Below, one piece after another: positions 24,015-35,656 of a stretch of 64,000 bases of DNA; position 1 is the first letter of the stretch, and each line of letters begins with the position of its first letter. Source of the stretch: Heterotrichella gracilis. Lineage: Eukaryota; Sar; Xanthophyceae; Tribonematales; Xanthonemataceae. Made by a program: the position numbers and the translations under genes. The notes under the pieces are model-generated. The model was not told the DNA's origin and did no database searches. It worked only from the letters and a program-made list of their open reading frames with translations. Location of the stretch: contig JAULBX010028603.1 of NCBI GenBank assembly GCA_032358255.1, positions 1 through 64,000 of the forward strand. Direction: 5' to 3'.

Positions 24015-26067
24015 TCACGCCCGCCGCATCTTCCTGAATGCAAAGAACCAGGGCTCCAGCTCCCCATTACTGGTGGTGATGCACCTGTCGCGCCGCACGT
24101 TTGCCTGCTGCGGCTCACCCACCAGCCAGGTGCTGTTCACACTGCACACCTGGTACTGGCCCCCATGATCGGCATCGCCCTCGCTGCGGCAGTCAAAGTA
24201 GTCATTTGGGCCAAAGCTGCAGGGGCGGGTGGGGGCGCAATGATGTTAGTTGATGCGGGTGGGCTGGGAGGGATGGTGGCAATGGTGGAAGGCGCTGGTG
24301 GGGGCGCTGACAGCGCTGGTGTGGGCTCTGGTGCATGCAGCGGTGTCGTGGAAGGTGTGGGGAGGAGCTGCCGGCAACAATGGCAGTCAGGTGTGTGGCA
24401 ACTGCAGCTGGAAATGCAGCTGCTGGGGTACAGCTGATGACCTGCAACACGTGTATACATGTCCATGCTGTATTGCTGAATCACACTAATCACACCCACA
24501 CCGCTGCTAGTAATGTCAGCAAGTTGAGTGAATGGTCAACCGCTGCGCCCCTTGCAACCCCCCCCTTCAACCCTCCCCCCCACCTTGTGTCCACCTCCTG
24601 CATGGCCCACAGCAGCTCCCTGTGCACCTGGGCCCCATGTGAGGCAAACAGCGCCTCCCACCACGCCCTGGGCCGCAGCAGCGTGTGCATGCCCGCCTGC
24701 CGCACCTGGCTCTTCAGGCTGATGCTCAGGAACAGGTGGCGCCGCGACACGCGCACAAGCTCAGACACAACCTGCAGGGTGGGTGGGGGACGCGGTCACC
24801 ACGGATGCTTGCTTGTGACATGCTGGTGGTGGGTGAGGCCGGCTGCGCCCTAGCAGGAGTGGGAATGGTGGTGCATTGCAAGCCTATTACGAATAACTTG
24901 CGCTGAGAGTTAAAAAGCACTTTTTTTTAATACTCTGTGTTGCATTCAAGAACTCTTATTTTTCCACAGCAAAACAGTTTCCTCCTAAAGTAGATACCAT
25001 CTTTCCCTTTATTTGCTTACAAACACCCACGCGCGGTACACATGTGGCAGTATATGGCGTGTGGAATGAGCAGACCCACTGGCAGACAACTGGCAGACAA
25101 CTGGCAACCGCACGCTCATGAACCCCCCACCCCCCACCCCTTGCTGCTCCCCACCTTGCTGGCCTTGTCCAGTGGCAAATGCTCCAGCACATCCGCACTG
25201 AAAACCAGGTCAAAGGAGTCATCGGCCCAGGGCAGGGCAGCGATGGTTCCCGCCTCTGCCCACCCATTGGCCACCAGGTCCCCGCACTGCGCCCCCAGGA
25301 CTGCGTCTGACAGCTCCACGCCGTACGCGTTCTTGCCGTAGGCGCGCAGCTTGCGCAGGGCGGCGCAGTTGCCTGTGCCGGCGTCCAGCACCGAGTGGAA
25401 TGGGAGGCGCGCCACCAGGGGGCCGATGAAGCGGCAGCCCCAGCAGCTGCAGGAAGTTTCAAGGAGCACTGGGTTGTATTTTCTAAAATAACCAATAGAA
25501 CGTCTTGTGTACGATTATCTTTTGGATATATAGAATGACATAAAGCAAGCCAGAAATGTCAAATGATAAGATTCAATCACAACAAGGAGACAATCAACAA
25601 GGTACTTGAAAGGGTAATTTAGTTGGTTACAAGCACGTCAACTGTAGCTACATACAGGCAATTTAAATTGTCAAATGATTGATTTATTAGTGCGTCCACT
25701 TTTTTGTTTATAAAGGTTAAACAGATATTGTTTTTGTTAACGACGCTGAGCTTCTATTGGCGGGAGCCTACCTTTGTATCCCATACCCCCCCTTCATCCA
25801 TGTTTCATCGTACGTCCCCTTGTACACCTCGCTGCTGGAATGGTAGCCAGCCAGGCGAGGAGGCGGGTCAAAGCCATGCTGGGGTCCCAAATAGGGGCCG
25901 TCCTCAAGGAAGATAGCGGCTGGGTCCACTAATTCGCATCTCCTTGCATGGCCTGCAGCCCAGTAGCACAGGGCTAGCGCCGCTATGCATATGGCTAGCA
26001 CCAGCAGCCACAGTGCGTAGGGGTGGCCCAGTGGCTGCCTAAACCCTCTAGGGCTTTGGGAGCCCAT
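24015..26067 (-). CDS. Membrane-anchored class I SAM-dependent methyltransferase
   Basis: Four exons join in phase (26067-25772, 25446-25155, 24771-24584, 24216-24015) to give about 325 residues. A short N-terminus is followed by one hydrophobic segment (about 17-38, YALWLLVLAICIAALALCYW), so this is probably a type II protein with the catalytic domain in a lumen or at a membrane face. The methyltransferase fold has motif I VLDAGTGNC (from residue 118), the acidic end of strand 2 in GVELSDAV, and the type 11 post-motif ALPWADDSFDLVFSADVLEHL, followed by LVRVSRRHLFLSISLKS. The C-terminal exon is rich in Cys and Trp (DYFDCRSEGDADH, QVCSVNSTW, EPWFFAFRKM) and could bind substrate. The substrate is unknown. 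The ATG in CCCATGGGC is the first in-frame one; upstream sequence stays open only from a GTG. Confidence 0.8.
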
Positions 26068-27328
26068 GGGACGAACCCTAGGGTGCTGGGTGTGTGGGGT
26101 GGGAGGCACCACATACGTGCGTACAATGAAGGAACCGCTGGACTGCACTTCTACTTCTCCTCTGGTCCAGTGCTCAAAGCCCAGCGATGGCTCTCGAGTA
26201 TATTGGCCAGGTGGGCATAAAGTGGCCAGCAGGTATACCTAGGTACCCAAGATGGTCTGTCCTATGGGTGTACCTGCATGGAGGGGGGTTGGCGGGAAGG
26301 TCATGTGTGGGTACTAATTGAATACCGGATGGGTGGCATATGCGTGCGGCGCCAACACTAGTTTCAGGGTGGACCAGTCATGCGCACTCCAAACGGTACT
26401 ATTTACCTACTGTTGATCTGCGGTAACAGGCACACCTCTAAACCTGCACATGGGTAGTCCGTCACCCTTTTTATCTCTGCAAAAAATATGCACGAGTGAC
26501 CATGGGCATGCCACCCTCCCGGGTTGTGTGACCCCGTACACATGCGACCATTGTGTGACGTAAGCTCACGTATACTGCTAGATAGTTGGAAGCTTGCAGT
26601 CTAGCTGGTTGATATTGGGCTAGGAAAGAAAGCAAGCAGGCAGCTATACTGCGCTATGTGGACTGTGTTGGGGGCCCGTATACCATCCCAGGCTGACCTT
26701 GTACATACTGTAGTTGCGAGGAACAGGTTACAAGGGAAGGGGATGACGAAGGACTTTCTTCAACCTTTTTTAAAAGATGTAGACCTGTGCGCGACTACGC
26801 AGAGGCGTGAAGACTTGGTTGGCTTTCAATTTGGCACATGCCGTGCAAATTGGCGTGCGCGACTGTCCCCAAGACGGTAACGACTGTGGGGGGTGGACGC
26901 AGTCTTGGGTACAACGCGAAAGCTCCTTAACGAGCATTCTATAGGCCAATGCAGCAACCGCCAGCAATATTACTTTAGAACAATATTCCGGTTCAAAATA
27001 AAAAAAGGCCTGAATTATCCCCCTTGTATGCATGCATGTTGGATGCATGCGCACTTGGAAAACCCATCTACATAGCACTGCGACACAGACCACCCCGTTA
27101 CTCAAGTCCACAAGTATATTGGACGTACTACGCAGTGTCTAAGGATCGCTTTATTGAAGGGACGACATGCCGTAGCAACAATCTCACGCCAGTTTCGGGG
27201 TGCAGTCTCTCCACAAGGCCTCTTGCCCACAGCCACGCAGAAAGCACTGCAGTAGCAGCCCAGGAGCTTTTAGGTAACTTGCAGCGTAGCATGCGCTGCG
27301 CACGCTTCCAAGCAGTAACACCGCAAGC
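26068..27328. other. Divergent intergenic region
   Basis: Contains the upstream regions of the methyltransferase (-) and UVSSA (+) genes. No motif stands out. A GCATGCATGT-type microsatellite lies near 27030. The open frames present are short and lack domains. Confidence 0.6.
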
Positions 27329-30300
27329 ATGCAGGACTACGATGCCCTGCAGCTTTTATCCAAGCACGTTGACAAAGCAACCGACAAGCGCAGCCGTGAG
27401 CCCGATGAGCAGCATCTGCGCCACATAAAGGACTTCTGCAAGGCCTCGGATGCCAACGTTGCTGCAGCGTTTGAGAACCTGTTCGGCAAGCTGAAGCACA
27501 ACCACGCGCAGGTGCGGAGAAACTAGCATTCAACTGGTTGATGTGAATTAAGTGCTCACGCTGGCGGCTCTAACAGACGAGCTGGAGGGTTCCAACTGTT
27601 TCATTTTTCCGGAAAGGATTACCCAACGACGCATGCATGCATGCATTTGGGTGCTGCACAATGCACATGGTTTCGGATGCAACTACGGTAGCCACTCCCC
27701 ACTCGCAAGGCCGTCATCATATTGCTGCTACATGCACTTCATGTATCAGACATACCACCCCCACTCCAAGGCCACGCCTACTTGTCTGCACACTAAGAAC
27801 CCCAAAACCCTAGAACCCAAACCCCGCCGCAGGTGCGCCTCAACGCGCTGCTGTGCCTCAACGAGCTGTTCACGCGCTCGAAAACCCTAAGGGCATTGCT
27901 CACCGCACGCCTGACCCTCCTCCTGGAGCACGTGATTGGCTTCAAGGCCGACAACCCGCTGCCTGGGCCCCCACCGGTGGCTGCAGCGCTGCGTGAGAAG
28001 GCGCTGCAGCTGCTGGAGGAGTGGGACACTAAGTTTGGCAGCAACTACAAGCAGGTGGGGTTTAGGGTTCAGGGTTTAGGGTTTAGGTTTTGGCAGCAAC
28101 TACAAGCAGGTGAGGGCACAGCGGCAACTACCCTGGCAGTGGTGTGGTGGGAGAGCTGGCAGACGGGCACTGGACTGAAGTGCCTGCATACTGTATAGGA
28201 TGGAAGGCATGCGTGAACTACTGCGGCGGGATGAGTGGCCCCGCTTGTTTGCCACGTGTCGGTGTTGACCGAGGTTTGGTGCTGCAGATTGGGTTGGGCA
28301 TTCGCTACCTCCGAGACAACTTGAAATACAACTTCCCCGAGGTGCAGCAGCAGCAGGCACGGCGGGAGGCGGAGCGGCGAGACCAGGAGGTGGGGAACAC
28401 TTCAACCAAAACCCTAGAAAACCCATTTGTGAAGTTTCTATGCCTTAAATTGGGATCTCAGGCAACCACATCAAGAGAATATCACTTCATGTTCATGGTC
28501 CTGACTGTACCCGTTCATTGCACAGCCACTGCAATTTACTTGTACATGATTGGCATCAGCAGCAAAGGGTCGGGGTAGGTACACCTGCAAACTTGCGCAC
28601 GCAGCTGCGATTGCAAATAACCCAATGCCGCCTCCCCTCACACGCCTCCCTCTGTGCGCACGCAGGAGCGCACCCAGGCCATCCTGCATGCCAAGTTCAC
28701 CCGCCTGCAGGAGGACTTCCCTGCAGCACAGGCGGAATGCGTGTCCTCAGCCGTGCAGCTGGTAGGCACTGAACCCTAACCCTGTCCTCTTGAACCCTTA
28801 ACCGTAAACAGCTGGTACGTGCTGAACCCAAACCCAGTGCCTATCAGTGGGAATTTGAATTATTACAGTTTTGGAGCCCTGCATGCACCAAGACAGGTCT
28901 GGGCAGCCTGTCAAAACCCATCACATCGCGGCAGCATATGAGTAGAGGGTGCACAGCAATGCACGACCTGCATCCATTGTAGTGGTCTGATGGCAGAAGA
29001 AGGTGTGCCATGTGCTATGTCATGGCCATGTGTTCCTGAGGCCACTACCTATTGCCTGGTGTGTGCCTACATCTCATGGCTGACAAGGGTTTTGTTCATC
29101 CCTAACAGAATGAGTGTCTGTCCCTGCTGGAGGGCGGGGATGACGGGATGGCATGGGAGGACGTGCCAGACTCCGCGGCAGCGCCAGGCGACACGGTGCC
29201 AACCAACCACGGCTCACCACCAGACGGCATGGCCAGGGAAGAAAGTTACAGGGGTGACGAAGGGGAGGCGGGTCCCGAGACGGAGGGCCTGTCCAGCTAT
29301 GCTGCTGCAGCTGCTGACCTGGCAGACATCGAGGCACTGGTGTTTGGGGAGAGTGACGAGGAGGGGCCCAGTGGTGCCGGGGGTGTAGGGGAGGGAGAGG
29401 ATGCGGGTGTTGATGCCGATGTTGTTGAGGAGGCGTACAGCTTGTGGCGCCAGATCAGCACCCGCCAGCTCCCTCAGGTGCAGGCGTGGCTCAAGGTGCT
29501 GGTCAAGGTGGGTGGCAAGGGGGTGTGTACTGTACATGGCAGCTTGGGGTTGGAGGGTGGACAGCCACCCTGCTCTTGCTGAGCTCTATTATTGTTGTAC
29601 ATGATGGGGCTCGCGGCAGCACATGCACAGCGATCAAAATGAACAAAATTCATCATGGCAGGTTTTCCATAAAGTGCACTCTAGAATTGCATAGTATGTT
29701 CTATGTGGGGGCCCCCACATCAGCCCCCTCGCCCCATCCTCCTGCCTGCATTCACCCGCTGGTGTGTTGCTGGGCACACCACCCATTGACCGCTTGCCCC
29801 ATCCCTGCTTCCTCTCTTGGCCTCCTGACTCCCCCCCCTCCGCAGGTGGACGTGGGTGAGACGGGGTCAGCCCCTCACAGGCAGAAGGAGACCCTGCTGA
29901 GGGCGTGCATCGGCCTGCGCCGCCGCCTGTCTGAGGCCGCCGCCCGCTACCAGGGGATGGCGCAGGCACACAGGCTGCCCACTGAGAGGGAGAGGCAGCG
30001 TGCAGGGGGGAGCGGGGATGGTGCGTGTGTGCAGCAAGTGATGTATGTTCACCTACCCTTGGTATCGCCTTGCTAGTGGTGGGGTGGGTGTGCACTCAGG
30101 TGGTAATGGGCCTACTCCCCTTGACGGCCCTCCAAGAAAGCTTATCCCTAGCGGAAAGTTGCCATTTAACCCATGCTCTTTGGCCATTCCTGTGCACCCA
30201 TGGTAGAACCCAAACCAAGGTTCCTTGACCTACTTGCAGGCGCTGGGCCTTCCCAGCCGCACAACCCGTACGCCGCAATTGTTGACCCTGCTGCGCCTAG

Positions 30301-32407
30301 AGAGCCTTTTGTGCTGGGTGGCAAGGGGAGGAGGGCAGCGGGGGGGCCAGCGGGTGCCAAGGGGGGTGCAGGGAAGGTAGATGTGCAGGCAGAGAGGTCG
30401 GCCGACGTGGCTAGGCACAGAGCTAGCATGCTACCCGAAGATGTGAAACAGCGGCTGCTGGAGCAGGTAGGGTGTGGAAGGAACCCCTTGTTAGGGTTCA
30501 GGGTTTAAGTTGTCAATTGACAATGTCAATTTGACATGCATCTGGATCCATGTAGATTGTTATGGTTCAGGGTTTAAGCTGTCAATTGACAATGTCAATT
30601 TGGCATGCATCTGGATCCATCTAGATTTCGTGTGACTCAAACCAGCAAGCGAGCTTCGTAGCGCGAGTTCATGAGCACCAAGGCCATTTAATTGGCCCTT
30701 CAGATATAGTCGATGGGATTAGTACCCGCTCGACTGCTCACCTGGGAATGACGTAGGGTCACTTTCTGGATGGGTTGCTTAGCTAAAGGGTGCACAGTTT
30801 CGCGGCTGATGCCTCCTCGGGTTCGTCCCCAAAATTACGCGTCTCGCGTAGGGCTTTACCTTGTTTTTCTTGAGTGCCTTTCCTCCCCTGTGTAGCACCA
30901 GCATGTCCTCACACAGAATGGCACCCTACTATCAGTTCCCACTTTGTGCTGCACACTCACCGCCCCCAGTGACAAGCGTGCCAACCCCTAACTGTCCCCC
31001 CAACAGGCGCCCGTCATCCCCAGCGGCATGCACACGCAGTACTGGGACAGCGGCAGCGCAGCGCTGGTGGGGCACGGCATGGAGGTGCAGAATCACTGGG
31101 GGCCGGTGGACGCGCAGCAGGCCCTGCCACAGGAGCGGCTGGACCAGCTGTTTGGCCTGGTGCCCACCTATTACACACCCCCTGTACAGGTGGGTGCTGG
31201 GAGTGACGGCACCAGGGGTGGTCATACTATAATCCAAGGATTTATTAGCACCCACTTGGTGTTCCGGAAATCATTACCTGTACTATGCCGCCTCTTGGCC
31301 GGGGTATTGGTCTTTGTCTTTGTTTCCCCCTCAAACCAGGAAGTACTACAGGGTATAACCACAAATTACTAGGTGTTTATTCCCGGCTAACAGTATTCCT
31401 GAAACAATAAATTTCTAATAAATTTCATTTTCTAACTGAATTATTAAATTGAATTTCAATTTCTAATTTAATAAACTTTTAATAAGTTTCAATATCAATG
31501 AATGCCCTTGACGGTACATGCCACTTTTGGTCCTGCATGGTATTGGGTTAGCAGCGCTCACAACTGTACACAGTGTTGGAGTTGGCTTCTGTTGGCAGCA
31601 ACACCGCTCATTGCAAGTCGGTGATCGCCACTCCGCTTTGTTACCGTAGGAGCAGGAGGCAGCGCCGCAGCCGCGCAGGGCCCGCCGCGTGAGGGAGCAA
31701 AGCAACACTGGCGCAGGCGCTGCCGCAGGGCCGAGCGATGCGCCTGCCCCCCCGCGCCCGCTTGCTGCCCTGCCTGGTGCGGCCGCTGGGGGGGACTCGC
31801 ATCGTGCGCAGCGTGCCGCCGAGCGCGAGTACAACCTGGCTGTCATTGGTGGCGCGTACACAGATGAGGGCATGGCGCGTCAGCTGGAAGAGGGACAGGC
31901 TGGCAGTGGCGAGGTGAGGGTTGACCCTGTCTCTATAGGCTACCATGCATAGCATTGTGGAAGGTGGTGTGAATGTGTGTGGTGGCCCCTGCGAGGTTGG
32001 CTGTGGATGGCTGCAGTGGTGGCAGCCTTGTGCTGAGTGGTGCTATGCACTGCTAGTGCACTGCACCAGCACACTCACAACATATTCCACAGCGTAAATA
32101 CCCCACCTTGAGAGTACCCCGCGGCATGCATATAATGCCCCACAGGTAAAATAATGCTATACCATTACCTAGCTCCAACAGCCAGCGCTGCACCCACTTG
32201 ACCTCATCGAGGCTGACCTGTGTGCCTGGTGCACCACCACAGGATGCGGGGGGGCGCTGCAATGGGGTGAAGCGCAAGGCCAGCGTGCGGCAGCGACTGG
32301 AGCGCAAGCTGCTGACGGGGCGGGCGCGTGCGCGTGCGCTTGAGGAGGTTGGGCACATGGAGCGGGACGTGCAGCGGGACAGGGTGGCAAACACCTGGGC
32401 AGACTAG
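27329..32407 (+). CDS. UVSSA: UVSSA-like transcription-coupled repair factor
   Basis: This is a homologue of UV-stimulated scaffold protein A, which helps bring TFIIH to RNA polymerase II stalled at DNA damage. Ten exons join in phase: 27329-27511, 27833-28054, 28288-28389, 28666-28761, 29109-29507, 29846-30020, 30240-30466, 31007-31189, 31650-31913 and 32243-32407, giving about 671 residues (human about 709). The N-terminal VHS-like domain spans about 1-170 (DANVAAAFENLFGKL, VRLNALLCLNELFTRS, LQLLEEWDTKFG). An acidic, disordered middle includes DLADIEALVFGESDEE. The DUF2043 core begins APVIPSGMHTQYW and continues NHWGPVD, matching the human APVIPFGVDLHYW region. The C-terminal exon is the basic helix SVRQRLERKLLTGRARARALEEV. 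The CxxP...CPFHG zinc finger expected between these last two parts is not present. Introns carry telomere-like TTTAGGG strings and a 69-bp tandem repeat. Confidence 0.87.
28055..28098 (+). repeat. Short interstitial telomere-like TTTAGGG run
   Basis: In UVSSA intron 2, several TTTAGGG-type units (GTTTAGGGTTCAGGGTTTAGGG) follow the splice donor. Similar single or double units occur at about 26,040, 27,805, 28,780, 30,490 and 51,915. TTTAGGG is the plant-type telomere unit, and short interstitial strings of it are common in green lineages. The GTTTAG and TTTAGG ends could arise by repair. Confidence 0.6.
30491..30627 (+). repeat. 69-bp direct tandem repeat, two units
   Basis: Two adjoining units (about 30491-30559 and 30560-30627), each starting TTAGGGTTCAGGG or TTATGGTTCAGGG, differ at only a few positions. 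Each contains an inner palindrome (TGTCAATTGACA) and GCATCTGGATCCAT. The array lies just after the donor of UVSSA intron 7. The low divergence suggests a recent duplication. Confidence 0.85.
31375..31500. other. AT-rich island inside UVSSA intron 8
   Basis: About 120 bases made almost wholly of A/T with repeated AATTTC, TTCTAAT and AATAAA words, in contrast with the GC-rich flanks. It lies in the intron between the two DUF2043-region exons, where the missing zinc finger would have been coded. It may be the remains of an insertion. Confidence 0.6.
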
Positions 32408-33826
32408 CGTGCGGTGTGGGCTCCAGGTGGTGGCTGGTGGCGGGGGCAAGTGTGGTCGGGGGTGCCTGTAGGGGCAGTCAGCAGCCAACTAGTGTTTCGC
32501 ACAGGGTTGCAAATGACGCACAAGTTCAAGTTGGTGCTGTGCACAGCAGTAGTGCATATGCCTGGTGCCTGCTGTGGCCGGGGGTGCCAGGGTGCTGCTG
32601 CTTGGCATGCAAGCAGGTGTGAGTGCATGGCCATTGACGCTGATGCAGTGCCATTGCTGCGCGGCGTATGTGTAGAACAGCTGGAGTCTCACGCCACATA
32701 TGGTACTTCAGGGGAACATGAGGGTGTTGTGCGTGTTGAGGTACATCCACACACCCCCACCGTGCACTGGTGGCCGGTGTGACAACCCACAAACTGCTAT
32801 CCTGTTCTCATTGCGATGCTGGCTGCGACGCCACACATACCTGCTCTGCCACTTGCAACCAGATGCCTTCAGGTGAACATCTTCAAACTTTTCACCAGTC
32901 CTTACGAGTCCTCCTGGGCAGTGTCTCAAGCAAAGGCAAATCCTTGTCAAAAGGCGTTTCAGTCCTGACGCCAACAGCCACAAACCCGAACCAGTGCCCA
33001 AGCCCGCCGGGCTGTCCGGTCCGCGCAAGGCTCCGCGGCGTTGTTGCAATGACAAAAACGCCGGAACGCGAACGGTCACACAGGTGAAGAGGCACCTCAT
33101 GGGATCCCTGGGATTGGCGTGGCCGGTATAGATCGCGATAAAAGACAACTTTCAGCCAAAACAGCCCTTTTTGGTGGATGTTTGGGTCGGAAATGCCAGC
33201 GTGGCGCAGTGCTCGCGTGATTGCCTAAAATTATTGACTCGAATGCTTGGCGCGGCGTGAGTCATAAATACGTTCATCCGCCCCGTGACGCCCCCAAAAG
33301 CGTACCTTATGCGTACCATACTCAAATCTGGAAGGCGGAAACATTGACAAATAGGCAAATGCCGCCAACTAAGCGCCTTATGACGCCATTCTGGTACAAA
33401 CGTTTCGGACTTATCAGCACATCATGATACGAAACGAGCCCGAGTCGTTACGGTTTCGGGACAAAGGTGCACCCATGTGACCTGGAATGTGAACTGTCAC
33501 ACCGCTGCCGAGACGCTTCATCTTCAATCGGTCACGTGCTCAATAACTTTTTTGAACGAAAGTCCACACAGTCCCGCTGCAGCGCCATCTTGCAGGCTGT
33601 TGGAGTTCTGGGCCCGGTGCAGCACAGCCCGAGCAAGCTATAAACAGCAAACGTTCCACTTCCTCCTTCACCAAACTCTTCCTTCTCCTACTTGCACCAA
33701 CTATAAACGGTTAACTACTTTTGCCACTCAACCAAGTTTTGTTGCAAGCACACCTTCCAGCAGTCGAGCATACACAGCTCCACTCGCCACACCACTCCGC
33801 TCCTTCACACTCAAGCAACTCGCAAG
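32408..33826. other. Intergenic region, E2F upstream region
   Basis: Follows UVSSA and precedes E2F on the same strand. The last ~250 bases are pyrimidine-rich (CTTCCTCCTTCACC-like), as expected for a leader or promoter. A TTGGCGCGG string at about 33247 resembles the core of E2F sites (TTTSSCGC) and could serve feedback control, but one imperfect match about 580 bp upstream is weak. No coding sequence was recognised. Confidence 0.5.
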
Positions 33827-35656
33827 ATGATGCTCGCACAGCGCCCAGTAGACATCCTACCCAGCTTCAAGCAGGTCAGTTGTCAGCAGCTAAGCGCAAG
33901 CGACGATATGATTGGAAGGACTTGCGCTAGTATGCATATTGCACTGCACACCAACCCACCACGACACACTCTTGTGCCGCACCCCGTTTAAACCTTGAGC
34001 GGTGCTGTACTCGAACGACTTGCTTCAGCCTCTTGATAACACAGTGGTTTCCTCTTGCCCGCCGTCCTTGCTGTTCCAAAGTCGTGCGTGAAGGGATTTC
34101 AAAAGTGTCGAGAAACCCCATTCGGCACTACTGCCCCACCCACCACCTCCTGACCCTTTTCGCCCTTTGCTACAGGAGCCAAACTTCTCCAGCTTCGGCC
34201 CCAGCTCCCTCAAGCGCAAGGCCGAAGACGCACCTGAGGCAGCACCTTCTGAGAAGAAGTTTGCAAGTGAGTGAGCCCACTCCTCTTGGCAGGGCATGGC
34301 CCCCGGTGGAAGTGTGTTTGAACGTGCAGTACCACACCACGCCATCTGTTTGTTTGTAGCAAACACCAGTGCGGTATCGAGCTTGGTTGTGTGGGTTGAG
34401 TGTGCTTCTTGGCTAGGATTGCCCATGTGACCATTGGTGTTCTCACTCCGCTGCCCTCGGCGCCACTTCGACAGATGTGCAGACACACTACTCCATTGCA
34501 CACAACGCACACGCCTTAGCCTAGCGCCACACCTTGTACTACCCTCTAACTCGCCCTTTCCTCCTCCTCCAGGCTTCAGCCTGCTGTATGGCGGCAACCG
34601 CAACCAGTGCTCCCTCAACGGCGTCACCCGCAAGTTCGTCAACCTGCTGGAGGAGTCCTCCGGTGGCCTGGTGGACCTCAACAAGGCCTCCGACTCCCTC
34701 TCCGTGCCCAAGCGCCGCCTGTACGACATCACCAACGTGCTCGAGGGCATCGGCCTGGTTGAGAAGGACTGCAAGAACAACATCAGGTGGCTGGGATACC
34801 CCGAGACAGGCAGCGAGGAGGAGGAGGACGTGAAGGAGCAACTCGAGGACCTGCAGGTAACCAAATGCACCAACCACCGCCCACCTGCCTGCACCTGACT
34901 ACCCACTTGCACCACTGCTACTTTTCAAAGCCCCTGAACCCCCTTGCTGACCCGCTTTCCTTCCCTCCTACAGGAGCAGGAAACCCTCCTCGCCCAGCAG
35001 ATCACCTCCCTTGAGGAGAGCATCCGCTCCTTCGTGGAGGGTGTGGGCAGCAAGCTGTTCGTGACTTCAGAGGACATGCTGGCACTGCCCGGTGTGGCAC
35101 AGAGTGTGACCTTTGGCATCAGCACCCCCGCCGGCACCACACTGGAGGTGGCACAGCCCAAGACCGCACACCCCAACGCCCACTACAAGTAAGTTCAGCT
35201 AGCAATACACCTGCACCACTTCTCCTGCTTTGCCTGGCTGTCACCACACACCACTGCCTGCTGTTGCCTTTTGCATCCACTCCTGTCCACTTCCCTCTAC
35301 CCCAGCCCAGTCCACTAACCCGCCTCCCTCCCCTCTCCAGGTTGGACATTGCCTCCCCCTCTGAGTGCCTGGACGTGTGGCTGGTCAACAACCCCGGCGC
35401 CGCCCCATCCACCCCCGCCGCCCACTCTGAGCCCCAGTGCTCCTTCAACAAGTGCGACCAAGCCGAGGGCGGTGCCGAGTCTGCCCCCGAGTCCAACTCC
35501 GGCTCCTGCGGCGCCTCCCCCAAGGACTGCAACTTGGACATGGACGCCATTGACCACCTGCTGGCTGTGGGCCCATCAGACATTGACAACTGGTTCGCTG
35601 AGGGTGGCCTGGATGATGCCACACTTGAGCTGTCAGACCTGTTCACCAAGGCATAA
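33827..35656 (+). CDS. E2F1: E2F-type cell-cycle transcription factor
   Basis: Five exons join in phase (33827-33874, 34176-34266, 34573-34856, 34974-35188, 35341-35656), giving about 317 residues, short for a typical E2F. The winged-helix DNA-binding domain (about 57-121) has SLNGVTRKFVNLLEE, the invariant recognition helix RRLYDITNVLEGIGL and the closing KNNIRWLG, so it is E2F rather than DP. A dimerisation and marked-box region follows (EDLQEQETLLAQQITSLEESI, GVGSKLFVTSEDMLALPG). The acidic C-terminus ends DIDNWFAEGGLDDATLELSDLF, which is placed and composed like the retinoblastoma-binding motif of canonical E2Fs. KRKAEDAPE near the N-terminus may be a nuclear signal. The family partners with DP and is restrained by RB (MAT3 in Chlamydomonas). 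The start is the first of two adjacent ATGs. Confidence 0.94.

Noticed and set aside
33247-33256. E2F-binding-like site upstream of E2F
   Set aside because: TTGGCGCGG only partly matches TTTSSCGC, is single, and lies about 580 bp from the start codon. It is kept as a note, not a regulatory call.
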